Part shown: in pieces, positions 1 through 8,455 of the stretch
Layout: each line of letters begins with the position of its first letter
How positions within the stretch are numbered: the stretch's first letter is position 1
Assembly: GCA_020638365.1 (NCBI GenBank)
Contig: JACKIQ010000002.1
Span: forward strand, 248,001 to 312,000
Direction of reading: 5' to 3'
Length of the DNA: 64,000 nt
Origin: Rhodospirillales bacterium
GTDB taxonomy: Bacteria > Pseudomonadota > Alphaproteobacteria > Micavibrionales > Micavibrionaceae
The notes under the pieces: generated by a model
What the model was told of the DNA's origin: nothing
Databases searched by the model: none
Seen by the model: only the letters and a program-made list of their open reading frames with translations
Program-made: the position numbers and the translations under genes

Positions 1-98
1 GGGCTGTAATCTTCTCTTTATCCGCACAATCTTGTAAATATAGATTCTGTTCCCTTTATGGGCAAGGCAGACTGACTCAAAGAACGCTGAGTAAAACT

Positions 99-875
99 AT
101 GAAGCCCCGCTGTTTTATCGTCCTGACCGCACTTTGCCAACTGGCATTTGCATTATCGCCGCAACCGGCGAAGGCGCAAGCGGATTTTTGTGGCCTAAAC
201 GACACGGAATGCCTGCATGAGACAATTCTGCATACTGCAACATCCCTGACCGACAAAACCGAACGTGACAAGACTTTGCGTGAACTTGCCAAATCATGGG
301 CTGCCGCCGGAAACATGAAAAAGGCGCTCGAAATCGTCCCGATGATCGAAACCCCCGACACCCGCGCCATGACCATCCGCGGCATCGGGATGGAACTCTC
401 CACCCTGAATATATCAAAGGACGAACGGGGAAAAATATTCTCTTCCCTGCGTGAAGAAGCTGAGAAAATGAAAGCAGCGCACGCCCCCTCCTATGCGATC
501 GCCCTGACATACATAGCGATGAGTCAGGCTTTCGCAGGAGATAACGAAGAGGCGAGAAAAACCGCGGGAGAAATGGAAAATGAAGCCCTTCGTCACAAGG
601 CGTTCGGCGAAACGGCCGAAATACAGGCAGAAAGGGGAGATTACATAAACGCAAAAATCAGTTTGGACAAAATCGACGACATCCCCTACAAAAACAAGGC
701 ATATGCAACCGTATCCAGGCTTCTTGCGAGTCAAAACCAGCTTGAAGACGCTTATGACGCGGCGATGCAGATTACAAACCCTTATTTGAAGGCCACAGCG
801 CTTCAGAATATCCTGAACGTTCAAGGCATGCTAAAAAACGCACCTGTGCAGACACAAACCGCTCCGCAGGAATGA
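99..875 (+). CDS. Exported helical-repeat protein of unknown function
   Basis: The 258-aa product opens with a clear signal peptide: a basic start (MKPR), a hydrophobic stretch to about residue 20 and an Ala-x-Ala site near PAKA/QA around residue 26. The mature part is almost entirely short amphipathic helices with recurrent Ala-rich pairs and phrases such as ALTYIAMSQAFAGD and RLLASQNQLEDAYDAA, which resemble TPR/Sel1-type repeats, though no motif is exact. A Cys pair near the mature N-terminus (FCGLNDTEC) could form a disulfide in the periplasm. The gene lies 24 nt upstream of ftsE on the same strand and may be co-transcribed with it. I do not recognise a specific function; a periplasmic scaffold role is inference only. 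The first 98 nt of the window show no other gene. Confidence 0.75.
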   Translation: MKPRCFIVLTALCQLAFALSPQPAKAQADFCGLNDTECLHETILHTATSLTDKTERDKTLRELAKSWAAAGNMKKALEIVPMIETPDTRAMTIRGIGMELSTLNISKDERGKIFSSLREEAEKMKAAHAPSYAIALTYIAMSQAFAGDNEEARKTAGEMENEALRHKAFGETAEIQAERGDYINAKISLDKIDDIPYKNKAYATVSRLLASQNQLEDAYDAAMQITNPYLKATALQNILNVQGMLKNAPVQTQTAPQE

Positions 876-899
876 AAACTGTTAATATAGGAAAGCCCC

Positions 900-1637
900 T
901 TGATAAGATTTGATAAAGTCGGATTCCGGTACGATAGCGGCCCCGATGTGCTCAACGACATAGATTTTGAACTCAAGGCCGGCTCATATCACTTCCTGAC
1001 CGGGCCTAGCGGCGCAGGAAAAACATCCCTGCTGAGCCTGATGTATCTCGGGCATCGCCCTACCCGCGGCAACCTGTTCATGTTCAACCAGAATGTCGGC
1101 ACCCTCCCGCGCGAGCGGCTCTATGAAATCCGCCAGAAAATCGGAATTGTATTCCAGGATTTTCGCCTTCTTGGGCACCTCAGCGCCTTCGACAACGTGG
1201 CCTTGCCCTTGCGTATTCTTAAACGTCCGGAAAAGGAAATCCGCAACAATGTCACGGAATTGCTCGACTGGGTCGGACTTGGCGATAGCAAGGACAAGCT
1301 TCCCCCGACTCTTTCAGGCGGTCAGCAACAGCGCATCGCCATAGCCCGTGCGGTCATAACGCGTCCGAAACTCCTGCTCGCCGACGAACCGACCGGAAAC
1401 CTTGACGATGCGATCGGCTTCCGCCTGATGAACCTGTTTGAACAGCTCAACCGTATGGGGACCACAATTGTAATCGCGACTCACAATACGCACATTATGG
1501 AAAAATATGGCCATCCACGCATGATTCTCGCACACGGTAATTTGACGTTGGATGAACACCGGAATAAGGCCGAAGAAACTGCGCAAGGTCCGCTGACCGC
1601 AAACATCAAGACAGGAACCCTCAAACATGCAAGCTGA
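900..1637 (+). CDS. ftsE: Cell-division ABC transporter ATP-binding protein FtsE
   Basis: FtsE is the cytoplasmic ATPase of the FtsEX complex, which couples ATP hydrolysis to activation of periplasmic peptidoglycan hydrolases at the division septum. The 245-aa product has Walker A (GPSGAGKTS, about residues 36-44), the ABC signature LSGGQQQR, Walker B followed by LLADEPTGNL, and a switch His in VIATHN. The start is a TTG codon with GGAAAG a few bases upstream; no ATG lies earlier in a suitable position. The stop overlaps the start of ftsX by 11 nt, consistent with translational coupling. About 25 residues after the ATPase core are variable. Identity is supported by the adjacent ftsX. Confidence 0.95.
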   Translation: MIRFDKVGFRYDSGPDVLNDIDFELKAGSYHFLTGPSGAGKTSLLSLMYLGHRPTRGNLFMFNQNVGTLPRERLYEIRQKIGIVFQDFRLLGHLSAFDNVALPLRILKRPEKEIRNNVTELLDWVGLGDSKDKLPPTLSGGQQQRIAIARAVITRPKLLLADEPTGNLDDAIGFRLMNLFEQLNRMGTTIVIATHNTHIMEKYGHPRMILAHGNLTLDEHRNKAEETAQGPLTANIKTGTLKHAS

Positions 1638-2586
1638 CTCCGACCCGGTAACATCAGGGATGATCCGCAGACTTCTGCGTCTTGTTCTGGGGTCAAAAGG
1701 CTACGACCTTCCCTTCAAATCGGATACGGACAGGAATTTCCTTCTGCTGCTCGTAGCCTTGATGAGTTTTCTGGCCGTCCTTGCATGCGCCGGAACACTG
1801 ACCCTTCACGCCATGACTCAGCGCTGGTCCAGTGGACTTGAAAACAAGATAACAATAGAGGTCAAGGCGGAAACCCCGAACGGAGAAATTCTCTCCCCCG
1901 AATCCGTAAAACTGGATACCGAAAAAATAGCAGGAATGCTGGAGGGCAATCTCGCCATCAAAAGCTATCAGGTCATGAATGAGGTGGAAATCAAGAAACT
2001 CGTCTCCCCTTGGATCGGAGAGGATTTCAGCTTCGATGAAATCCCGATGCCCGGACTGATCGCAGTCGAACTGAGCGCCGCTACGCCTGAAACGCTCGAA
2101 ACCCTGACGCAAAAGGTTCTGAGCGTTGCCCCATCCGCACGTATCGAAACGCACAGGGAATGGCTGCAGGACATCCTGAGATTTGTAAAAACTTTGCAGG
2201 GCCTTGCCTTTCTGGTTGCCATGATTGTAGTCGTAACAACGATTACCGCCATATCCAGCGGCGTCCGGTCACGCATGGCCATTTACCGGAATCAGGTGGA
2301 AATACTGCACCTCATCGGTGCGCCAGATCCCTATATTGCGCGCCAGTTTCAGTGGCATGCGGTCATTGTGTCCCTGCTCGGCAGTGTCATCGGCACGGCA
2401 GCCGGACTTGCCGTGGCTACGCTGATTTTCCATCTCTCCGGCAAGGATGAGACGGCCCTGATCCCGGAAATAGGGCTGAACTACGGTCAAATCGCCGCTT
2501 TCATAATACTGCCGCTTCTGGCCTGCCTGATCTCCGGAACGACGGCGCGTTTTACGGTCTTGCGCACCCTCTCGCAGATGCCGTAA
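1627..2586 (+). CDS. ftsX: Cell-division permease FtsX
   Basis: FtsX is the membrane partner of FtsE and carries a periplasmic domain that contacts hydrolase activators. The 319-aa product has a first membrane segment at about residues 37-57 (LLLLVALMSFLAVLACAGTL), a periplasmic domain of about 120 residues, and three further C-terminal membrane segments, the FtsX/MacB permease arrangement. Its ATG lies inside the last codons of ftsE. The short N-terminal cytoplasmic tail (about 35 residues) contains the SKGYDLPFKSD stretch commonly seen in alphaproteobacterial FtsX. The next gene starts 12 nt downstream, so the operon continues. Confidence 0.93.
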   Translation: MQADSDPVTSGMIRRLLRLVLGSKGYDLPFKSDTDRNFLLLLVALMSFLAVLACAGTLTLHAMTQRWSSGLENKITIEVKAETPNGEILSPESVKLDTEKIAGMLEGNLAIKSYQVMNEVEIKKLVSPWIGEDFSFDEIPMPGLIAVELSAATPETLETLTQKVLSVAPSARIETHREWLQDILRFVKTLQGLAFLVAMIVVVTTITAISSGVRSRMAIYRNQVEILHLIGAPDPYIARQFQWHAVIVSLLGSVIGTAAGLAVATLIFHLSGKDETALIPEIGLNYGQIAAFIILPLLACLISGTTARFTVLRTLSQMP

Positions 2587-2598
2587 AACGGTAAGATC

Positions 2599-3180
2599 AT
2601 GAAAAGCATAATTCTAAAAGCAACAGGCGGCCTGATTGCAACTCTCCTATCGCTGTGGCTGGGTGGGTTCATTCTCTTTAGCGTCTACACGCTGACAACA
2701 TCTCCCGCCGATGCAAACGAAAAGACCGACGCGATTGTTGTGCTTACTGGCGGCAATTACCGCATCCAGACTGGCCTTGATCTTTTGGCAAAAGGCGCGG
2801 CCCCGAAACTGCTGATCACCGGCGTACATGAAAAGGTCACGGTCGAGGATATCCTGAAAAACTGGAAAAGCGAACAACCGCCCCCCAATTGCTGCATTTC
2901 CCTCGGTCATAAAGCCCTGACAACATATGACAATGCGGACGAAGCAAAAGAATGGATAGAAAAGAACGGGATCGCATCCATCCGTCTCGTAACCTCCGAT
3001 TACCACATGGCCCGCGCCCTCATTGAATTCAGGCGAAGCATTCCCGGCCTGAAAACCGTTCCCCACCCTGTCGAGGAAAAAGATTACGGCTTTACGGACT
3101 GGACTTTCTGGCAACTGGCCTTCAGCGAATATCATAAAATTCTCTTTCGCCTCCTGCGCTTGTCGCTCCAGATGGAATAG
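2599..3180 (+). CDS. YdcF/SanA-family (DUF218) membrane protein
   Basis: The 193-aa product has one N-terminal membrane anchor (about residues 7-30) followed by a DUF218 domain. Family hallmarks are visible: DAIVVLTGG, a following repeat of RIQTGLDLLAKGAAPKLLITG, and the TSDYHMARA motif near residue 135. Members of the YdcF/SanA/ElyC family are implicated in envelope integrity, but a biochemical activity has not been firmly assigned to them. The placement between ftsX and an acyltransferase, with spacings of 12 nt on each side, fits an envelope role. The start is ATG 2599 with AACGGTAAG upstream as a weak ribosome site. Confidence 0.85.
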   Translation: MKSIILKATGGLIATLLSLWLGGFILFSVYTLTTSPADANEKTDAIVVLTGGNYRIQTGLDLLAKGAAPKLLITGVHEKVTVEDILKNWKSEQPPPNCCISLGHKALTTYDNADEAKEWIEKNGIASIRLVTSDYHMARALIEFRRSIPGLKTVPHPVEEKDYGFTDWTFWQLAFSEYHKILFRLLRLSLQME

Positions 3181-3192
3181 TCTCGTAAAGAA

Positions 3193-4650
3193 ATGCCCAG
3201 TTTTCCGATCCGCTCGACGCTATACAATATTTGCTTCTATGGACTGACTGCCATAGCCTGCGTCTTGTGCCTTCCGACCCTCTTTATGCCCCGCAGGGCG
3301 TTCATGTCGGTAGTGCATACATTCGTATTCATCAATCATTTTCTTGAGCGCTCTATTTTAGGCTTGGATTTTGAGGTGCGCGGGCATGAAAACCTTCCCG
3401 AGGGGGCCTGCATAATCGCTGCAAAGCATCAATCCGCCTACGAAACAACGAAGCTCCATATTCTCCTCGAAGATCCGGCTATCATCCTGAAAAAGGAGTT
3501 GCTCAAAATCCCGCTCTGGGGCCTGTATCTGGCTAAATCCGATGTAATCGCCATCGACCGCAGCTCGCCGAAAGCGGCTATCGAATCAATACAAAAAGGC
3601 GCCCTGAGGATGAAGGAGCAAGGCCGTCAGATCGTCATTTTCCCTCAGGGAACGCGGGTAGCCACACATGTCACCGCGAAAGACAGGCCTTATAAAATCG
3701 GGGTCGTGCGGGTTCAGGAAGCAACGAACCTCCCCATCATTCCGCTGGCTATGAACAGCGGAGTTTTTTGGCCGCGCAACAGCTGGTTTAAAAAACCCGG
3801 AAAAATTGTCTTTGAATTTCTGCCTCCTGTCCAACCCGGAAACGATGCAGGAAAAACACTTTCTGCCTTGCAGGATAAACTGGAAAACCGATCCGACCGT
3901 CTCATGGAGGAAGGGCGGTATCAGCTATCGACCCGCAGGAAAAAAAATTGGAAAATTCCCGCAGCGATCATCGCTTGCCTGATGGTTCTAGCCTATACCG
4001 CCAACTGGATGATCGCTGCGAACCTGATCGTTGAAAACATAAACCGGAACTTCGATAATTTGGAAAAACAGGGATTTATCAAGTTCACCAGGCGGCCCGA
4101 GCCTGTTATTTCCGGCTTTCCCGGAAAACTCCGTCTCGAACTGGGAAAACTGGAGATTCTAAGCCCCGCAGGAACCATAAGCGCCGAATCAATTCACGCC
4201 GCTTCATGGCCCTTTTTCCGAATGCCAATCGCAGCAGAGATCCGTCAGGCACAGATAAAGCAAAGGTACTGGCTAGGGCCAGTTAACTTCGAGAGTATAC
4301 GAGCCACGATCCGCCCGTGGAGCAAAAGTTTCAACCTGATTGACAGTGAGGTTCACCGAGGAGAGTTCACCGCCCGCGCTAACGGGCAGGTTAATCTGGA
4401 AAACGAGGGCGATCCGCAAATCCTCATCAATTTCATACTGGAAAACGAGGAAGCCTTTATTAAGGAACTTCAAGAAAAAGAAATCATACACCAGCAACAA
4501 GCAATAATAGCGGCCACCACGTTCTCGGGCTTAAAGCGGAACGGCGCGACACAATTCACACTGACCTCGCGCGGGAACGCGGTCTATATGGGGCCGTTCA
4601 AACTTTACCAGTTCAAAACCCGCCGCACGATACACACCGCCAACGAATAA
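3193..4650 (+). CDS. PlsC-type acyltransferase fused to a DUF2125-like C-terminal domain
   Basis: The N-terminal half (about residues 1-240) is a 1-acyl-sn-glycerol-3-phosphate acyltransferase, which makes phosphatidic acid at the inner membrane. It has an N-terminal hydrophobic region, KHQSAYET (an HX4E form of the catalytic HX4D box), a VIAIDRS segment and IFPQGTR (Gln in place of Glu in the usual FPEGTR). From about residue 252 a second membrane segment (IPAAIIACLMVLAYTANW) is followed by about 215 residues with PVISGFPGKLRLELGKLEI, typical of alphaproteobacterial DUF2125/AsmA-like periplasmic proteins. Ordinary PlsC is about 240-270 aa, so this 485-aa protein is a fusion; no stop or frameshift is seen at the join. 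The DUF2125 assignment is by eye and less certain than the acyltransferase. Confidence 0.85.
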   Translation: MPSFPIRSTLYNICFYGLTAIACVLCLPTLFMPRRAFMSVVHTFVFINHFLERSILGLDFEVRGHENLPEGACIIAAKHQSAYETTKLHILLEDPAIILKKELLKIPLWGLYLAKSDVIAIDRSSPKAAIESIQKGALRMKEQGRQIVIFPQGTRVATHVTAKDRPYKIGVVRVQEATNLPIIPLAMNSGVFWPRNSWFKKPGKIVFEFLPPVQPGNDAGKTLSALQDKLENRSDRLMEEGRYQLSTRRKKNWKIPAAIIACLMVLAYTANWMIAANLIVENINRNFDNLEKQGFIKFTRRPEPVISGFPGKLRLELGKLEILSPAGTISAESIHAASWPFFRMPIAAEIRQAQIKQRYWLGPVNFESIRATIRPWSKSFNLIDSEVHRGEFTARANGQVNLENEGDPQILINFILENEEAFIKELQEKEIIHQQQAIIAATTFSGLKRNGATQFTLTSRGNAVYMGPFKLYQFKTRRTIHTANE

Positions 4651-4675
4651 CGATGTTTCTCAAAGACGTGAAAAG

Positions 4676-5551
4676 CTATTCCGCCTGTCCCTGCTCCACA
4701 ATTTGCTTTCGGATTGCTCGGGTTTTTGTAAAGACATCATAAAGATACTCTCCGTTCCCTTGCCGGATCGCTTTTTGCAGAGCGGTAAGATCTTCAGAAA
4801 AACGTTGCAGAACTTCAAGAACGGCGGCCTTGTTGTTCAAGAAAATATCCCGCCACATCACGGGATCCGAAGCCGCGATCCGCGTAAAATCCCGAAAACC
4901 CGACGCAGAAAACTTGATAACCTCGGACTTGATATCGTCCTCAAGCTCGGTAGCCGTCCCCACGATCGTGTAGGCAATCAGGTGCGGCAGGTGCGAAGTA
5001 ATGCCAAGAACAAGGTCATGATGCGCCGGATCCATTATCTCGATCATCGCGCCGCACTCTTCCCAGAGCTTCGTGACTTTCTCGACCGCTCGTATGCCGG
5101 TATCAGGTAACGGCGTAAGGACGCACCAGCGGTTATCAAACAGAGTATCAAATCCTGCTTCAGGTCCTGAAAATTCCGTTCCAGCGATCGGATGTCCCGG
5201 TACAAATTCGATCCCTGGACGGCAGAACGGCTTGATTGCTTCGATCACTGCCATCTTGACCGATCCCGTATCCGTAACGATAGACCCTTGTTTAAGCGCG
5301 GGTGCTATGCGCTCGGCGACTTTTCGCATGGCCCCGACGGGAACGGCTATCATGATAAGATCTGCGCCTTCCACGGCCTCTGTAAGATTGTCCGTAACCT
5401 GATGTGCAAGACCAAGATCATGCACAACCTTGCAAACATCCCGATCGGCATCCGCTGCCACCAGCGTCTTTGCCAGTCTTTTCTTGAGAATAACCCGCGC
5501 CACCGACGACCCGACCAATCCCATACCGATGACTGTGACCTTTCCAAACAT
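4676..5551 (-). CDS. tyrA: Prephenate/arogenate dehydrogenase
   Basis: The enzyme oxidatively decarboxylates prephenate (or arogenate) on the tyrosine pathway using NAD(P). The 291-aa product has a Rossmann nucleotide site GMGLVGSSVAR at the N-terminus, PGHPIAGTEFSGPEAGFD containing the conserved catalytic His, and a helical C-terminal domain with SGFRDFTRIAASDPVMWRDI. No ACT domain follows. A good ribosome site (GAGGACATATC) precedes the ATG. It lies downstream of the chorismate mutase gene on the same strand, 100 nt away; in many alphaproteobacteria a histidinol-phosphate-type aminotransferase sits between these two, and it is absent here. Confidence 0.92.
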   Translation of the reverse strand: MFGKVTVIGMGLVGSSVARVILKKRLAKTLVAADADRDVCKVVHDLGLAHQVTDNLTEAVEGADLIMIAVPVGAMRKVAERIAPALKQGSIVTDTGSVKMAVIEAIKPFCRPGIEFVPGHPIAGTEFSGPEAGFDTLFDNRWCVLTPLPDTGIRAVEKVTKLWEECGAMIEIMDPAHHDLVLGITSHLPHLIAYTIVGTATELEDDIKSEVIKFSASGFRDFTRIAASDPVMWRDIFLNNKAAVLEVLQRFSEDLTALQKAIRQGNGEYLYDVFTKTRAIRKQIVEQGQAE

Positions 5552-5572
5552 GATATGTCCTCAACTCCTGTT

Positions 5573-5600
5573 AAGACGGCCACTCCGTTCGGTCCGTCTT
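5573..5600 (-). other. Short inverted repeat between chorismate mutase and tyrA
   Basis: A perfect 7-bp inverted repeat (AAGACGG / CCGTCTT) with a 14-nt loop lies in the 100-nt gap upstream of tyrA. It is not followed by a U-run in the transcription direction, so it is not a standard terminator; it could be an mRNA-processing or attenuation hairpin, or chance. Confidence 0.3.
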
Positions 5601-5651
5601 GTATATCTGTAATTATTTCGCTTTTTATTTCAGAACGGCCGCGCCGCCAAA

Positions 5652-6509
5652 TCATTCATCAAGTTCCGGCACCGCCGGATAACCGCCCAGAACACCGACA
5701 CAGCGGCAGTCGCCTTCGAACGCCTGCCTGATCTTATCAAGAATCTCGTTATCGGAAGCGATATAGCCTTTCGCTTCAACAAGATGTACGGTGGAATTTA
5801 CACGGCTTGGAAACTTAGAGCTGTAAAGGTTGACGATGTCCAGTCCCATTTTACCTAAACGCTCGACAACCCGGGTCCGGCTGATTGATGAACTCAGTTC
5901 CAGTCCGATAAAGCTGTAATCGTCATCCGAAGGTAAATACTCGAACTTGGAAACAACCAGCGCCCTGTGCGAAAGCCCGCCGCCGTTCTTACCGTGCAAG
6001 CCATACGGCAAAGCGCATATAATCGAAATTTTTTCACCCGGCTGCTCAAGCAAGTTTGCCCACCACGCGTCCTGCTGGTCCAGTTCCGGCCAGGGCAAAA
6101 CAGCAAAAGAAGACTCGTCGCTCCGCACGGCCCCAATCGCACCGGATGCGCTGTTAGTTTTTTTCATGGGCACTATGGTCCCGAAATAATCCTTGGCCAT
6201 ATCCCATTGCGCACTTCCCTCTTCTTCTGAAAAGACGATCACGGTCAATCCGGTCTGAAGCAGGGCCACCGCTCCCACAAGTTCACGCCATATCCGAACC
6301 ACTGCCTGCCGCGGCAAAGGTCCCTCGTGCCTTTCCAGCAAACGCCTGATCATACGAGCCTCGCGTGCGGGCTGCACCATCTGGAGGTTGGATTTTCTCT
6401 TGGCTTCAGCAATTGAAAAAACCAGCGAAGCACGCTCCATGAGCAAATCATGAACAGTATTGTCTATCTCGTCGATCTTGGCACGAATATCGTTCAGTGT
6501 TTTTGACAT
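5652..6509 (-). CDS. Chorismate mutase with degenerate prephenate-dehydratase-like/ACT C-terminus
   Basis: The first ~90 residues are an AroQ-type chorismate mutase: LNDIRAKIDEIDNTVHDLL, the catalytic Arg and Lys of the helix around residue 38, and the downstream helices. This domain rearranges chorismate to prephenate. The rest (about residues 95-285) resembles a reduced prephenate dehydratase plus ACT region: the end VLGGYPAVPEL matches the VLGCYP end of P-protein ACT domains, but the TTRF catalytic motif of dehydratase and the ESRP effector motif are not present. I infer a mutase that retains a regulatory-type tail rather than a working bifunctional enzyme. tyrA follows on the same strand. 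Confidence 0.8.
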   Translation of the reverse strand: MSKTLNDIRAKIDEIDNTVHDLLMERASLVFSIAEAKRKSNLQMVQPAREARMIRRLLERHEGPLPRQAVVRIWRELVGAVALLQTGLTVIVFSEEEGSAQWDMAKDYFGTIVPMKKTNSASGAIGAVRSDESSFAVLPWPELDQQDAWWANLLEQPGEKISIICALPYGLHGKNGGGLSHRALVVSKFEYLPSDDDYSFIGLELSSSISRTRVVERLGKMGLDIVNLYSSKFPSRVNSTVHLVEAKGYIASDNEILDKIRQAFEGDCRCVGVLGGYPAVPELDE

Positions 6510-6530
6510 GGACTTGCAATCTTTCCCAAC

Positions 6531-6550
6531 CTATAAAAGCTTATTTATAG
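6531..6550. promoter_or_regulatory. Palindrome in the chorismate mutase/metA divergent promoter region
   Basis: CTATAAA and TTTATAG form a perfect 7-bp inverted repeat with a 6-nt spacer, in the 80-nt gap between two divergent amino-acid genes. Each arm contains a TATAAA -10-like hexamer, one per strand, so it may be a pair of back-to-back promoters or an operator. I found no convincing -35 at the right distance for either strand. No SAM riboswitch fold was recognised. Confidence 0.35.
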
Positions 6551-6589
6551 ATATGCATTAAAGAAATCAAACGGATCGTGAGAAATTAA

Positions 6590-7648
6590 ATGCCTCTTGT
6601 GGCTTATAAGAACCTGCCGACGTTCGAACGCCTGAAACAGGAAGGCCGGAACGTGTTGCCATCAGACCGCGCGGCCAAACAGGATATCCGCGAAATGCAT
6701 ATAGGCTTGTTGAACATGATGCCTGATGCGGCACTGGCCGCAACCGAGCGGCAATTCTTCCGTCATATCGGCGAAAGTAACCAGATTGCCCAGCTTTTCG
6801 TCCATCCTTTCACCCTCCCCGAACTGCAACGCAGTCCGGAAACTATTGAATATGTAAAAAAGTACTACGAGCTTTTCGAAAAACTGCAGGAAGAAGGGCT
6901 GGATGCCCTGATTATTACGGGCGCCAACATCTCACAGCCGCATCTTGAAAAGGAGCCGTTCTGGGAACCGTTGAAAAAAATCATCGACTGGTCCTGGAAT
7001 AATGTAACCTCGACCCTGTGTTCCTGTCTGGCCACCCATGCCGTCATGCAGTTTCGCTACAACCAGAAACGCACGCCCTTTCCCGAAGGAAAAAAACTCT
7101 GGGGCGTCTATCGCCATCGTGTTGAAGAACGCCAGCACCCTCTGGTTCGGAATATGAATACGGTTTTCGATGTTCCTCATTCACGCTTCAACGATATTTC
7201 CGAAGAGCAGTTCAGGAAGGCCGGCATGAAAGTTCTGGTCAAGGGACGCCTTTCAGGAACGCACATCGCGGTCAGCCCTGACGGTTTCCGGCTGGTCTGT
7301 ATGCAGGGGCATCCGGAATACGATACCATCAGTCTGCTTAAGGAATATGAACGCGAACTCCGCCGTTTCGAAGCCGGGGACAGGCCAGACCTCCCGCCAT
7401 TCCCTGAAAATTACTTCAAAAACGAGATTATTGAACGTATAGCGCCCAATGGCCAGAATCCGACCATGTCAAGGCTCGATGAAAACCGGGAATTTCTTGC
7501 AGAGAATCTGGAAAATACGTGGACGGATAGCGGACGCAGTATCCTCTCAAGCTGGATCGGCCTCGTCTATCAGGTCACCAACGCAAACCGCAAACGCCAG
7601 TTTATGGAGGGTGTAGACCCGGATAACCCGCTCGGAATGATTGACTGA
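6590..7648 (+). CDS. metA: Homoserine O-acyltransferase, MetA type
   Basis: MetA activates homoserine by O-succinylation or O-acetylation, the first committed step of methionine synthesis. The 352-aa product has the MetA fold with the nucleophilic Cys in CLATHAVM (equivalent to the CWAVQA box), HSRFNDIS, and the catalytic His/Glu in MQGHPEYD. The acyl donor cannot be decided here: the residue pattern that separates acetyl- from succinyl-CoA use would need an alignment. The gene is about 45 residues longer than E. coli MetA because of a C-terminal extension with a conserved-looking WTDSGRSILSSWIGLVYQ. It is divergent from the chorismate mutase gene. Confidence 0.93.
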   Translation: MPLVAYKNLPTFERLKQEGRNVLPSDRAAKQDIREMHIGLLNMMPDAALAATERQFFRHIGESNQIAQLFVHPFTLPELQRSPETIEYVKKYYELFEKLQEEGLDALIITGANISQPHLEKEPFWEPLKKIIDWSWNNVTSTLCSCLATHAVMQFRYNQKRTPFPEGKKLWGVYRHRVEERQHPLVRNMNTVFDVPHSRFNDISEEQFRKAGMKVLVKGRLSGTHIAVSPDGFRLVCMQGHPEYDTISLLKEYERELRRFEAGDRPDLPPFPENYFKNEIIERIAPNGQNPTMSRLDENREFLAENLENTWTDSGRSILSSWIGLVYQVTNANRKRQFMEGVDPDNPLGMID

Positions 7649-7690
7649 AAACGGTTGCCCGTAAGTACGCGCCGAACGCAGAAAAACAAA

Positions 7691-8446
7691 TCAGCCTGAA
7701 AAATTCTGCGGCACGGGAACCCCTGCGGGATCACCCCCGAACAGACCGGACTCGACAGCTGGAACACGTGAGCCGGATCCTTTATCTACCCCCGCATAAA
7801 GCTGCTTGCTCGCTTCGATTATATGAACGCCTGCCGCCACGGGTAAGCAGACTCGCCCGATCTGCTCAAAAACATTCGAGGAACGGATAAAAAACGAAAA
7901 CTTGAATGGCGGAACAAAAAGAGCCCCTTGCGTACGCTCTTGGACAAAAAGATTCTCCCTTAAAGAAAAGCAAAGCTGGGAAAGCGAATAGGGAGCGCCA
8001 TGCCCGAACGGAGACCACTCCACCCGCGCCCACAAAGCCGCCCGGTTGGGTACGATCACCAGCACACGTCCGTTAGGCTTTAAAACCCGCCAGATTTCGT
8101 GCAGGTTGGATTGCAGATGCTCGCAATATTCAAGATGATGAACAAGAATGACGCGATCTATCGACGCGTTTTCAATGGGAAGCGATGCTCCAGAAGAAAG
8201 ATAAACAAGATTTTTTTGCTCTTTCGGCCACGTATCCGCCCCAAAACGCGAAGACATCATGGCAAAAACGCGCTCCGCATCATCCGTAAACCGCTCAAGA
8301 TAAGGAACGGCATACCCGCACCCCATGACTCGCAGCCCATGCGTATCTGGCCAGAACATAGAAATTCGTCGGTTCAGAATGCCCTGAACGGCAAAACCGA
8401 GCGGTGAATTGTAGAATGTTCGAAAATCATAGACTGATCGGTACAT
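7691..8446 (-). CDS. SAM-dependent methyltransferase (type 11-like)
   Basis: The 251-aa protein has a class I methyltransferase core: a degenerate motif I region (RVMGCGYAVPYLERF), the motif IV-like IDRVILVHHLEYCEH and the post-motif VLKPNGRVLVIVPN. The arrangement (YDFRTFYNSPLG at the N-terminus) matches a family found widely in alphaproteobacteria, whose substrate is unknown. The canonical GxGxG is replaced by GCGYAVPY. It is the downstream gene of a mutT-methyltransferase pair, with 9 nt between them, and converges on metA. Confidence 0.8.
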   Translation of the reverse strand: MYRSVYDFRTFYNSPLGFAVQGILNRRISMFWPDTHGLRVMGCGYAVPYLERFTDDAERVFAMMSSRFGADTWPKEQKNLVYLSSGASLPIENASIDRVILVHHLEYCEHLQSNLHEIWRVLKPNGRVLVIVPNRAALWARVEWSPFGHGAPYSLSQLCFSLRENLFVQERTQGALFVPPFKFSFFIRSSNVFEQIGRVCLPVAAGVHIIEASKQLYAGVDKGSGSRVPAVESGLFGGDPAGVPVPQNFSG

Positions 8447-8455
8447 ACAACCATT

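Noticed and set aside
6510..6589. SAM-II riboswitch before metA
   Set aside because: The gap is only 80 nt and lacks the conserved pseudoknot elements; only a short palindrome is present.
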